Assembly: GCF_016807805.1 (NCBI RefSeq)
Contig: NZ_CP063362.1
Span: 62,001-126,000, forward strand
DNA: 64,000 bases
Direction of reading: 5' to 3'
DNA from: Xanthobacter dioxanivorans
GTDB taxonomy: Bacteria > Pseudomonadota > Alphaproteobacteria > Rhizobiales > Xanthobacteraceae
The notes beneath the pieces are model-generated. The model searched no databases. It saw only the letters and a list, made by a program, of their open reading frames with translations, and was not told where the DNA came from. Position 1 is the stretch's first letter; every line of letters starts with the position of its first letter. Position numbers and translations under genes: made by a program. Below are positions 28,062 through 35,228 of this stretch, in pieces.

Positions 28062-28861
28062 TGACCGTGCTCGATATCATCGTGCCCCTGTTCGTGCCGG
28101 GGCATCGGCCCGAGCGGTTCGAGAAGGCGGCGGGCGCCGCCCCCGATGCGGTCATCCTCGACCTGGAGGACGCGGTTCCGCCCGACGCCAAGGATGCCGC
28201 GCGCGCCAACCTCGACACCGGCTTCACCAGGCGTCCGGTGCTGGTGCGGGTGAATGCCTCCGGCACGCCGTGGCACGAGGCGGACATGGCGGCCGTGGCC
28301 CGGCTGAAGCCGGCGGCCGTGATCCTGCCCAAGGCCGAGAGCCCGGCGTTGCTCGATGGCGTGGCCGCCGTGCTCGGACCGGACGTGCCGGTCATTGCCC
28401 TGGTGGAGACGGCTGCGGGCCTCGCCCACGCCCGCGCCGTGGCCGCCCATCCGACGGTCCGGCGCATCGCCTTCGGCTCGGTGGATTTCTCCGCCGATAT
28501 CGGCTGCGCCCATGTGCGCGAAGCGCTGCTCGCCGCCCGCGCGGAACTGGTGCTCGCCTCCCGCCTCGGCGGCCTTGCCGCTCCGCTCGACGGCGTCACC
28601 ACCCGCATCGACGATCCTTCGGCGGCGAGCGACGACGCCCGCTATGCCCGCGCCCTCGGGTTCGGCGGCAAGCTCGCCATCCATCCCCGCCAGATCACGC
28701 CGATCCGCGACGGCTTCCTGCCCGATGCGGAAGAAATCGAGTGGGCACGCAAGGTGCTGGCGTCGGGCGACGGCGCTGCGAACGTCGATGGCGCCATGGT
28801 GGACGAGCCGGTCCGCATCCGTGCCCGCTCGATCCTCGCCCGCGGTGCACCGGCCCTGTAG
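28061..28861 (+). CDS. CitE-like HpcH/HpaI aldolase (citramalyl- or malyl-CoA lyase-like)
   Basis: About 266 residues. The CitE blocks are LFVPGHRPERFEKAAG, VILDLEDAVPPDAKDAAR (Mg-binding Glu/Asp), VRVNASGTPWHEAD, ALVETAAGLAHA, IAFGSVDFSADIG and GGKLAIHPRQ. Stand-alone CitE-like proteins cleave malyl-, beta-methylmalyl- or (S)-citramalyl-CoA to acetyl-CoA plus a 2-oxo acid. Here it directly follows an itaconyl/mesaconyl-CoA hydratase-like gene, so citramalyl-CoA is a good candidate. Starts at 28055 (ATG), 28058 (GTG) and 28061 (ATG) are all possible behind GGAGG at 28046-28050; the last overlaps the hydratase stop. Confidence 0.88.
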   Translation: MTVLDIIVPLFVPGHRPERFEKAAGAAPDAVILDLEDAVPPDAKDAARANLDTGFTRRPVLVRVNASGTPWHEADMAAVARLKPAAVILPKAESPALLDGVAAVLGPDVPVIALVETAAGLAHARAVAAHPTVRRIAFGSVDFSADIGCAHVREALLAARAELVLASRLGGLAAPLDGVTTRIDDPSAASDDARYARALGFGGKLAIHPRQITPIRDGFLPDAEEIEWARKVLASGDGAANVDGAMVDEPVRIRARSILARGAPAL

Positions 28862-28934
28862 CCCCCGCCCCGCTGGGGTCGTTCTCCGCGTCCCTGGACA
28901 TGGCCGTGACGCCTGCGGAGGAACCGGCCGAAGA

Positions 28935-28983
28935 GCTGAAGCCGGCGGTCCCCGACACGCGACGGGTGACTGCCGGCTTCAGC
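28935..28983. terminator. 16-bp stem hairpin after the CitE-like gene
   Basis: Arms 28935-28950 and 28968-28983 are complementary in 15 of 16 positions with a 17-base loop. The hairpin lies 73 bases after the last gene of the operon, inside a 259-base non-coding stretch (28862-29120). No T run follows, so it may act with Rho or protect the transcript end. Confidence 0.5.
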
Positions 28984-29120
28984 ATCTGTCCGCAGGCCTG
29001 ATCGCCAGCGGAGCTTTGGCGATCTCCGCGATCGGCGAGACTCCACGATCGGCAAGACGGCGTCGCCTGACCCGCAAATGGCGCCCGTGCCGACGTGAGG
29101 GCGGACGTGGGAACGCGACC

Positions 29121-29975
29121 TTAGAGCGCACGCCCTTCGGCCAGGGACGGTGTTGAGAAGTTCGGGCGGAACATCTCCCGCATCTTCTCCAGATAATGGG
29201 GTTCGGATGTGGTCCAGCGTAGCTCCGCAAGCAGTCTGGTGTCGGGGCCCGCCGGATAGCGGATCTCCTCCCCTTCCGCCGTCGCAGCCGCGAACACGGC
29301 CTGCGCCACCTCCGCCTCGGTGCAATAGGCCGTCGGATAGCTGGCCATCTTCTGGAAACAGGACTGGGCGAAGGCCCCATAGCCCTCCGGGATCAGGCCT
29401 TGCATGCGGGCCCCGCCATTGGCCGTGAAGTTCGTCGTCGGCCCGTAGCCCGGCTCCACGAGGCGAGCCCTGATGCCGAACGGTTCCAGCTCATAGGACA
29501 ATGATTCCGTGAAGCCCTCGACGGCGCATTTGCTGGCGGCGTAGATCGCTACCAGTGGCATGACGCCGATGGCCGTGCTCGACGTGATATTGACGATGAC
29601 GCCGTGCCCCTGCCGGCGCATGTGCGGGATGATGGCGCGGCAGGTGGCGAACACGCCGAAGCTGTTGGTCTCGAAGATCTCGCGGATGATGCTGTCCGGC
29701 GTCGCCTCCACCACGGAGGCCATGCCGATCCCGGCATTGTTCACCAGCACGTCGATGGCGCCGAAGGCCGCCACGCCGTCGGCGATGGCGCGGGCGATGC
29801 TGTCGGCATCGGTGACGTCGAGCTGCAGCACCTTCAGCCGGTCCGAGGCCGGGAAGAGATCGGGGACCGGCCGCCGCATGGTGGCGAGGACGTTCCAGCC
29901 GAGATCCAGAAAGTGCTCCGCGATGGCCTTGCCATAGCCCGACGATGTGCCGGTGATGAGAATTGTCCTGGTCAT
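29121..29975 (-). CDS. SDR-family oxidoreductase
   Basis: 284 residues, longer than the classical 250. ITGTSSGYGKAIAEHF binds the cofactor (Tyr replaces Ile in the last G-x-G), NNAGIGMASVVE, the catalytic Ser in NITSSTAIGVMP and Tyr/Lys in YAASK are present. The C-terminal 60 residues (RYPAGPDTRLLAELRW...) resemble the SDRs that act on bulky hydroxy compounds. GGAGA 5 bases before ATG 29975 decides the start. It is divergent from an AraC regulator with a shared AT-rich promoter, so it is probably that regulator's target. Confidence 0.88.
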   Translation of the reverse strand: MTRTILITGTSSGYGKAIAEHFLDLGWNVLATMRRPVPDLFPASDRLKVLQLDVTDADSIARAIADGVAAFGAIDVLVNNAGIGMASVVEATPDSIIREIFETNSFGVFATCRAIIPHMRRQGHGVIVNITSSTAIGVMPLVAIYAASKCAVEGFTESLSYELEPFGIRARLVEPGYGPTTNFTANGGARMQGLIPEGYGAFAQSCFQKMASYPTAYCTEAEVAQAVFAAATAEGEEIRYPAGPDTRLLAELRWTTSEPHYLEKMREMFRPNFSTPSLAEGRAL

Positions 29976-30027
29976 GCCTGTCTCCATTTCCGATGTCAGG
30001 ATAGACAGGCGGGCGATACGATATATA

Positions 30028-30054
30028 ATCGATACGCTATCAAACATTATCGAT
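30028..30054. promoter_or_regulatory. Inverted repeat in the SDR/AraC divergent promoter
   Basis: ATCGATA (30028-30034) and TATCGAT (30048-30054) are perfect inverted arms 20 bases apart centre to centre, two helical turns. An extra CGATACGATATATA just upstream adds related half-sites. It sits in an 87-base gap between divergent start codons. It is a candidate AraC or repressor site. Confidence 0.45.
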
Positions 30055-30062
30055 CGTCCAAA

Positions 30063-30977
30063 ATGGATCCCTTCAGCGACGTCATCGCCCTGCTCCGCCC
30101 GTGCGCCGCGCTCTCCAAGCCGATTACCGGACGTGGCGACTGGGGGGTACGCTATGCCGCCTATGGGCAGCCGGGCTTCGCCATCGTGCTCGCGGGGCGA
30201 TGCTGGCTCGCCATCGGCCAGGAAGATCCGGTCCTGCTCGATCAAGGCGACTTCGTGCTCCTGCCCGCCACGCCGGCCTTTGCCCTGTTCAGCCGGCCGG
30301 GCGTCGCCTGCGTCCTTCGCGAACCCTCGGAGGTGGCGGTCCATCACGGCGAGCCGGAAGGCGAGCCGGATTTCCGGATGCTTGGCGGCAGCTTCAGGAT
30401 CGACCCGGTCAATGCGCCGGTCCTGCTGGCGCTGCTGCCGGCGATGATCCATGTCCGGTCGAGCGACGCCGACACCGGTCGCCTCGGCCGCATCGTCGAT
30501 CTCATCATGGACGAATGCGGAGCTGATCGGCCCGGCCGGGACATGATCCTGGAGCGGCTGCTGGAGGTGATGCTGGTGGAGTGCCTGCGCTGGCACGGCC
30601 TCACCGACGATACCCGGCCCGCCGGCCTGCTGGCGGGGATGCGAGACCCGGCCTTGGCCAAGGTTCTGCGCGCCATGCACGCCGACGTTCGGGTCGGATG
30701 GACCGTGGCCGATCTGGCGACCCTCGCCGGCATGTCGCGATCGGCCTTTGCCGCCCGATTTGGCGAGACCCTCGGCTGCGCCCCCATCGAGTATCTCGCG
30801 CGCTGGCGGATGGCCCTGGCGCAGGACGCGCTGAGCCGCGGCGGACAATCGCTCGAGCGCCTCGCGGAGGAGATCGGCTATGAATCTGCCAGCGCCTTCA
30901 GCACAGCGTTCCGGCGGCGCGTCGGCATGTCACCGGGCCTGTTTGCCCGCTCGCGCCAGCCTGCGCGATGCAACTAA
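30063..30977 (+). CDS. AraC-family transcriptional regulator (cupin-type N-terminus)
   Basis: 304 residues. The N-terminal half resembles the AraC-associated cupin (RYAAYGQPGFAIVLAGRCWLAIG, then LLDQGDFVLLPATPAFALFS). The C-terminal 100 residues contain both helix-turn-helix units: WTVADLATLAGMSRSAFAARFGETLG and LERLAEEIGYESASAFSTAFRRRVGMSP. It is divergent from the SDR gene, which is the expected target. Confidence 0.9.
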   Translation: MDPFSDVIALLRPCAALSKPITGRGDWGVRYAAYGQPGFAIVLAGRCWLAIGQEDPVLLDQGDFVLLPATPAFALFSRPGVACVLREPSEVAVHHGEPEGEPDFRMLGGSFRIDPVNAPVLLALLPAMIHVRSSDADTGRLGRIVDLIMDECGADRPGRDMILERLLEVMLVECLRWHGLTDDTRPAGLLAGMRDPALAKVLRAMHADVRVGWTVADLATLAGMSRSAFAARFGETLGCAPIEYLARWRMALAQDALSRGGQSLERLAEEIGYESASAFSTAFRRRVGMSPGLFARSRQPARCN

Positions 30978-31094
30978 GGTCGTTGATCACCTCCCCGCAC
31001 AAAAGTGCGTCGAAGAGGCCCTCGAAGGAGGGCGCGGATAACAGCGGTGTGAGGCCGCACCCACGCTCCATGTTGGACGCGGGATTTTCCGCAT

Positions 31095-31874
31095 TCACGC
31101 CTCGCTGCGGATCTGGCGGCGGACCTCGTCGGCCAGCGGATGCAGCATGCCGGGCGCCACCGCTCCGACGAGGCTGTAGCCGAGGCCATCGTCCGCCCAG
31201 GTGTAGCCGTTGATCCCATCCTGAACGTGCGGCGCCATCGGCATGTCGGGGCCGCTGGCCATCGGCCGCGCGAACATGACCAGCCTATTGCCCTTGTCGT
31301 CGTCATACATGAACAGCGCCGCTGGTCCGTGCTCGGTGGCGACGACACGCCCGCCCATGAGGCGGTAGCCGGAAGAGGCGAGGTCGGGAATGGCCACCGG
31401 CCGTCCGAGCCGGCGCGAGGTCCAGGCGACGAGTTGCGCCCGGTTCTCGGCACGGATCTCCACCGGCCGCGCCTGGTCGGGCGCAAACACTGCATAGCTC
31501 GCCGCCGCTTCCCGCCCAAGCGCCTGCAGTCCACCGGAGGAGGCAACGCCCATGCCGCGCAGCGACCACCCGCCCACAGCACCAACGCCCAGCAGCAGGA
31601 CGGCGGCCGCAGCCATGGCCCAGCGGGGCGTGCCCGCGGGGCGCCGCCGGGCCTCGATCATGCGCGCAAGCGAGAGCTGCGGCGGCAGCGGCTCCTCCAC
31701 CACCGGCGCGAAGGCGGCGCGCAGCAGGTCGCGCTCGGCGCGATGGGCGGCGACCTTCTCCGCCACCTCGGGGTGGGTCTCGAGATAGGCGACGACCTCG
31801 GCGCGGCGCTCGGCGTCGAGGGCCTCGTCCACATAGGCGTTGAGGTCGTCTTCGGCGATCGGGCGGGTGGTCAT
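31095..31874 (-). CDS. Anti-sigma factor (single-pass membrane, ChrR/RskA-like)
   Basis: 259 residues. The N-terminal 50 residues (DDLNAYVDEALDAERRAEVVAYLE) form a helical sigma-binding domain without the HxxxCxxC zinc motif. One membrane helix follows (WAMAAAAVLLLGVGAVGGW, about 85-105), then a periplasmic domain of about 150 residues. It would hold the ECF sigma factor at the membrane until an envelope signal releases it. ATG 31874 overlaps the sigma stop codon (ATGA), a usual arrangement for such pairs. Confidence 0.88.
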   Translation of the reverse strand: MTTRPIAEDDLNAYVDEALDAERRAEVVAYLETHPEVAEKVAAHRAERDLLRAAFAPVVEEPLPPQLSLARMIEARRRPAGTPRWAMAAAAVLLLGVGAVGGWSLRGMGVASSGGLQALGREAAASYAVFAPDQARPVEIRAENRAQLVAWTSRRLGRPVAIPDLASSGYRLMGGRVVATEHGPAALFMYDDDKGNRLVMFARPMASGPDMPMAPHVQDGINGYTWADDGLGYSLVGAVAPGMLHPLADEVRRQIRSEA

Positions 31875-32407
31875 TTCACTCTCCGCAGGTGCGGGTGGGC
31901 ACTTTCCGGCCTCGGCGTGTCGGAGATCTCCTTGTGCAGCCGCTCGCGCGCCCGCGACAAACGCGACATGACCGTGCCGATCGGCACGTCGAGCACCCGT
32001 GCCGCCTCGGCATAGGAGAGTTCCTCGACGCAGACCAGCAGAAGCACCGTGCGCTGCTCGTCCGGCAGTCGCGACAAGGCGGAAACGAGATCGCGGTAGC
32101 GCAGGCCGTCTTCCTGCGACGCCGGATTGGCGAGATCGCCCTCCCCCACGTCCTCGACCGCCACCGGGCGAGGCCGGCTGGATATCCGTCGCAGCCGCGT
32201 CATGGCGAGGTTGTGCAGGATGGCGAAGATCCAGGCCCGCGGCTCCCTGTCGGCGCGGCGCTGGTGCCAGCGGCCGATCGCCCGTTCCAGGCAGTCCTGC
32301 ACCAGATCGTCGGCCGCCGCGCGATCCCGCAACAGCGCGCGCGCATAGCGCCGCAGCGCGGGAATGAGCGGTTCGATCAGACGCACCATCTCGGTCATCG
32401 CAGGCAT
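31871..32407 (-). CDS. ECF RNA polymerase sigma factor
   Basis: 178 residues. Region 2 is LLRDRAAADDLVQDCLERAIGRW with the DDLVQD core; region 4 is LPDEQRTVLLLVCVEELSYAEAARVLDVPIGTVMSRLSRARERL. The linker is short and there is no region 3, as in ECF factors. The start may be 32407 or the in-frame ATG at 32398. It is cotranscribed with its anti-sigma factor. GGAATAAA elements in front of the two divergent promoters at 34521-34657 are candidates for its own target promoters. Confidence 0.93.
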   Translation of the reverse strand: MPAMTEMVRLIEPLIPALRRYARALLRDRAAADDLVQDCLERAIGRWHQRRADREPRAWIFAILHNLAMTRLRRISSRPRPVAVEDVGEGDLANPASQEDGLRYRDLVSALSRLPDEQRTVLLLVCVEELSYAEAARVLDVPIGTVMSRLSRARERLHKEISDTPRPESAHPHLRRVK

Positions 32408-32426
32408 CCCGTGGAGGACAGGGCCG

Positions 32427-32471
32427 AGGGCCGCCTTTCTGCCGCACGAATGCGGCGGGAAAGGCGGCCCT
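32427..32471 (-). terminator. Strong 13-bp hairpin between YVTN and sigma genes
   Basis: Arms AGGGCCGCCTTTC (32427-32439) and its exact complement (32459-32471) enclose a second small stem (GCCGC/GCGGC). It begins right after the YVTN stop codon and ends 20 bases before the sigma start. No T run is present. It could be a partial terminator that lowers sigma expression relative to the structural genes. Confidence 0.6.
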
Positions 32472-32476
32472 GCGCG

Positions 32477-33934
32477 TCAGTTGATCGTCTGGCGCTGCAC
32501 CACGGCGCCGGGCTGGGCGGCCGTGCCCTCGGCGATGACCAGGTAGCGCCGCGCCGCCTTCGCGTCGCCCTGCACGATCTGGCGGATCGGGCCGGTGGCG
32601 TTGACGATGGCGGAGCCCGCCGGGTTGGTCATGAAGGCCGAGAGCGGCTCCAGCGCGCCCTTGCCGTCCGGCTGGCCGGCGAGCGCCAGCACGTAGGGCT
32701 TCTTCGGCTCCAGCCCGGTCACCGAGGCCTGCAGGATCTGGATCAGGCCCTGGTCGAACAGCGAGACGCTGGTCGGCGCCTTGCCTTCTCCCCTGCCGGC
32801 CCGGCCGAGGGTGAGGTGCGCCGTCTGTCCCGCCACGCCGAGCGTCTGGAGACCCGCCATGCCGTCGCCATCCGGCACCGCGCCGGGCACGTAGTTGACC
32901 GCCTGCGGTGCCTGGCCGATCGGGATGGTGGCGACCACCGTGTTGGTCAGGGTGTCGATGGCCGCGAGCGCGTCGGCATTCTCGAGCCCGACATAGACCC
33001 GCGATCCGTCGCCCGACGGCCAGATGCCGTGGGGAAGATTGCCGACCGGAATGGTCGCGACCTGCGTGAAGTCGTCGGTGCGGAACACCTTGATCTCGTT
33101 CAGCCCGCCGACCGTCACATAGGCAAAGGTGCCGTTGGCGTTGCGGGCGAAGTTGACGTGATTGGTGATCGCCCCGGTGTCGATGGTCCTGATGATGTCA
33201 AAGGGCGGCCGGGCGTTGAACACCTGCGTCTTGCCGATGTCCTTCAGCGTGAACCAGACCTGCTTGCCGTCCGGCGTCGCCGCGATGTTCGGGCAGAACG
33301 GGCTCTCCTGCTTCACCCGGGCCACGACCTGGTGGTCGACGACGCTGATGACCTCGGTCTCGGGAGTGAAGGACGAGCAGACATAGCCGTATGCGCCATC
33401 CGGCGAGAAGATCTGCATGCCGGGGCCGTTCGGCACCTTGATGCGGGTCTTCTCCTGGTAGCTCTGCGCGTCGAGCACGGCGATATAATCCTCGCCGCGC
33501 ACCGTCACCCACACCTCCTTGCCGTCGGGCGTGAAGAACGCCTCGTGTGGCGAGCGGCCGACATAGGTGGTGTGTGTCACCTTGTTGGTGGCGGTGTCCA
33601 CGAAGGTCACCGCGTTGGAGCCGATCGAGACCACGGCGATGGTCTTGCGGTCCGGCGAGAAGCCCATGCCGTGCACCAGCACCTGCCCCTTGTAGAGCGG
33701 GCTGAAATTGCCCGGCTGCGGATCGCCGAGGCGGATGACGCCGAGCAGCCGGTTGGTGGCGGGATCGGTGACGGAAACGGTATTGGAGAACTGCTCGGCA
33801 GCGTAGACGCGGTCGCGGCTGCTCAGCGGGATGTCGGGAGCCGAGGCGGCGAAGGGCGCCTGCCCGGCCAATGCGGGCAGCGCGCAGGCGAGCATGGCGC
33901 TCGCCAGCAGGCCGGTCAGGAAATGGGTCTTCAT
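32477..33934 (-). CDS. Exported YVTN-type beta-propeller protein
   Basis: 485 residues. A Sec signal peptide (MKTHFLTGLLASAMLACALPALAGQA) sends it to the periplasm. The propeller repeats are visible: NTVSVTDPATNRLLGVIRLG, NAVTFVDTATNKVTHTTYVG, DYIAVLDAQSYQEKTRIKV, NEIKVFRTDDFTQVATIPVG, DALAAIDTLTNTVVATIPIG. The last 110 residues lack repeats. The family includes surface-binding and nitrite- or quinohemoprotein-like propellers, but no cofactor site is evident. It follows the DUF305 gene by 10 bases and precedes the sigma factor, so it may form part of an envelope stress or metal-response module. Confidence 0.85.
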   Translation of the reverse strand: MKTHFLTGLLASAMLACALPALAGQAPFAASAPDIPLSSRDRVYAAEQFSNTVSVTDPATNRLLGVIRLGDPQPGNFSPLYKGQVLVHGMGFSPDRKTIAVVSIGSNAVTFVDTATNKVTHTTYVGRSPHEAFFTPDGKEVWVTVRGEDYIAVLDAQSYQEKTRIKVPNGPGMQIFSPDGAYGYVCSSFTPETEVISVVDHQVVARVKQESPFCPNIAATPDGKQVWFTLKDIGKTQVFNARPPFDIIRTIDTGAITNHVNFARNANGTFAYVTVGGLNEIKVFRTDDFTQVATIPVGNLPHGIWPSGDGSRVYVGLENADALAAIDTLTNTVVATIPIGQAPQAVNYVPGAVPDGDGMAGLQTLGVAGQTAHLTLGRAGRGEGKAPTSVSLFDQGLIQILQASVTGLEPKKPYVLALAGQPDGKGALEPLSAFMTNPAGSAIVNATGPIRQIVQGDAKAARRYLVIAEGTAAQPGAVVQRQTIN

Positions 33935-33944
33935 CGGTCGTCTC

Positions 33945-34481
33945 CTACTTCATCGACATCGGCATCGCCGGCGACGCGGCGCTGTGAGACATGCCGCCGT
34001 GAGACATGCCGCCGTGAGGCATGGCCCCCTGGGCGGACGGGGCGTGGACCGGGCCGGCGGCCTCCGCCCCGAGCTTGGTCGGCGCCGGCGCCGAGGGCGG
34101 CAAAGACTGGCCGAGGGCGAGGCGCATCGCAGCGATCTCCTGCTGCTGCTCGACCACGATCTCCTGCGCGAGACGCCGCAGCTGCTCGTTCCGGCCGTAG
34201 CGCAGATAGGCGACCGCCATGTCCACGGCGCCCTGGTGGTGCGGGATCATCATCGCGGCGAAATCGACATCGACATCGCCGGTCGGGGCGACGTCCATGT
34301 CCGCCATCATCTTGTCCATCGCCGCCGCGTTCTCGGCGAGGAACGGCGCTTCGTCGACGGGGCGGGCGGCTGCCGGGCCGGCCGGAGCGACATCTTGCGC
34401 CTGCGTGGCGGCGGTCCCCGCGGTGCACGCCGCGGCAAGGGCGATCAGGCCGATGGCGAGGGATGGAGCGCGAATGCGCAT
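33945..34481 (-). CDS. DUF305-family exported protein
   Basis: 178 residues. A signal peptide ends near AAACTAGTAATQAQ; a lipobox-like AAAC is present but weak. The DUF305 core has the His/Met pattern: DVDVDFAAMMIPHHQGAVDMAVAYLRYG and LRRLAQEIVVEQQQEIAAMR. The tail is rich in His and Met (PHGGMSHGGMSHSAASPAMPMSM). DUF305 proteins are often found with copper and other metal-resistance genes, so metal binding in the periplasm is likely. AGGAGAA 5 bases before ATG 34481 supports this start. It is the first gene of the unit that continues to the YVTN and sigma genes. Confidence 0.87.
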   Translation of the reverse strand: MRIRAPSLAIGLIALAAACTAGTAATQAQDVAPAGPAAARPVDEAPFLAENAAAMDKMMADMDVAPTGDVDVDFAAMMIPHHQGAVDMAVAYLRYGRNEQLRRLAQEIVVEQQQEIAAMRLALGQSLPPSAPAPTKLGAEAAGPVHAPSAQGAMPHGGMSHGGMSHSAASPAMPMSMK

Positions 34482-34520
34482 GACGGTTCTCCTGCGGCGC
34501 GACGGCGCCTTCAGGAGGGT

Positions 34521-34546
34521 GGACTCCGCCGGGCGGCATTTATTCC
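34521..34546 (-). promoter_or_regulatory. Candidate ECF promoter (towards DUF305)
   Basis: On the minus strand GGAATAAA (34546-34539) is followed after 14 bases by GTCC (34524-34521), and the DUF305 ATG lies 40 bases further on. The same -35-like octamer recurs in the divergent promoter at 34631. Confidence 0.5.
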
Positions 34547-34630
34547 GAGGCGGCACGAATCTTTCCGGTGCGCCCGGAGCGGTCCGCAAAGGCGGTTCCT
34601 GGACGGGTGCGGAAAAAAGCGCGGGGCGAG

Positions 34631-34657
34631 GGAATAAAGCGGGGCGGCGGCGCGTCT
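34631..34657 (+). promoter_or_regulatory. Candidate ECF promoter (towards SnoaL-like gene)
   Basis: GGAATAAA (34631-34638), 15-base spacer, GTCT (34654-34657), then ATG at 34690. It shares the octamer and spacing class with the divergent promoter, as expected for two promoters read by one ECF sigma factor. Confidence 0.5.
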
Positions 34658-34689
34658 GCCTCACGTCCCTTCCACGAGAGGAGCCGTCC

Positions 34690-35118
34690 ATGATCCGCCT
34701 GTCCGCCTTCGCCGCCCCGTTGGTCCTCGCCGCCTTCTGCGCCACCGCGGCGGTCGCCGGCCCCGCCGAGGACCTTGCCAGGTTGCGCATCGATGCCGTC
34801 GCCGGCGGCGATCTCGCCGCCGTCACCAGCGCCTATGGACCCGGCGCGACCCTGCACTGGGTCGGCGGCCCGCTCGACGGCAGCTATGCCGCGCCCGACG
34901 CGATCAAGCAGGTGTGGTCGAAGTTCTTCACCGCCCAGGGCGCCCAGAAGGCAAGTGTCGCCACCCTCGCGGAAGCCGCCAATCCCAAGGGCGCGACGGT
35001 GACGGCGGACGTCGCCTTCGCCGGCAAGAGCACGGTCAAGGTGCGCTACGTGCTGGTCTATCGCGACGGCAAGCTCGTCGACGAGATCTGGCAGGTCAAT
35101 CCCGCCGCGACCTATTGA
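34690..35118 (+). CDS. Exported SnoaL/NTF2-like protein
   Basis: 142 residues. A signal peptide (MIRLSAFAAPLVLAAFCATAAVAG) precedes a cone fold: EDLARLRIDAVAGGDLAAVTSAYGPGATLHWVGGPLDGSY and KVRYVLVYRDGKLVDEIWQVNP. Periplasmic NTF2-like proteins are often stress-induced and have no assigned reaction. The promoter carries the GGAATAAA element also found in front of the divergent DUF305 gene, so it is probably part of the ECF regulon. Confidence 0.82.
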   Translation: MIRLSAFAAPLVLAAFCATAAVAGPAEDLARLRIDAVAGGDLAAVTSAYGPGATLHWVGGPLDGSYAAPDAIKQVWSKFFTAQGAQKASVATLAEAANPKGATVTADVAFAGKSTVKVRYVLVYRDGKLVDEIWQVNPAATY

Positions 35119-35133
35119 TTGGACAAAAAGGCG

Positions 35134-35167
35134 GACTGCTCCCATGCGAAGCCGCGAGGGGGCAGTC
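35134..35167. terminator. Hairpin between SnoaL-like gene and soxF
   Basis: GACTGCTCCC (35134-35143) pairs with GGGGGCAGTC (35158-35167), 9 of 10 positions, with a short T-containing tail. It is placed between convergent genes and could stop both. Confidence 0.55.
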
Positions 35168-35228
35168 TTCCTGTGACGAGATCACCTGCGTGACCTCCCG
35201 TGGGGAGGCCCGGCCTCGACGATGGCGA

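Noticed and set aside
32427..32471. Classical Rho-independent terminator
   Set aside because: The stem is excellent but no T tract follows on either strand, so I call it only a hairpin with possible termination.
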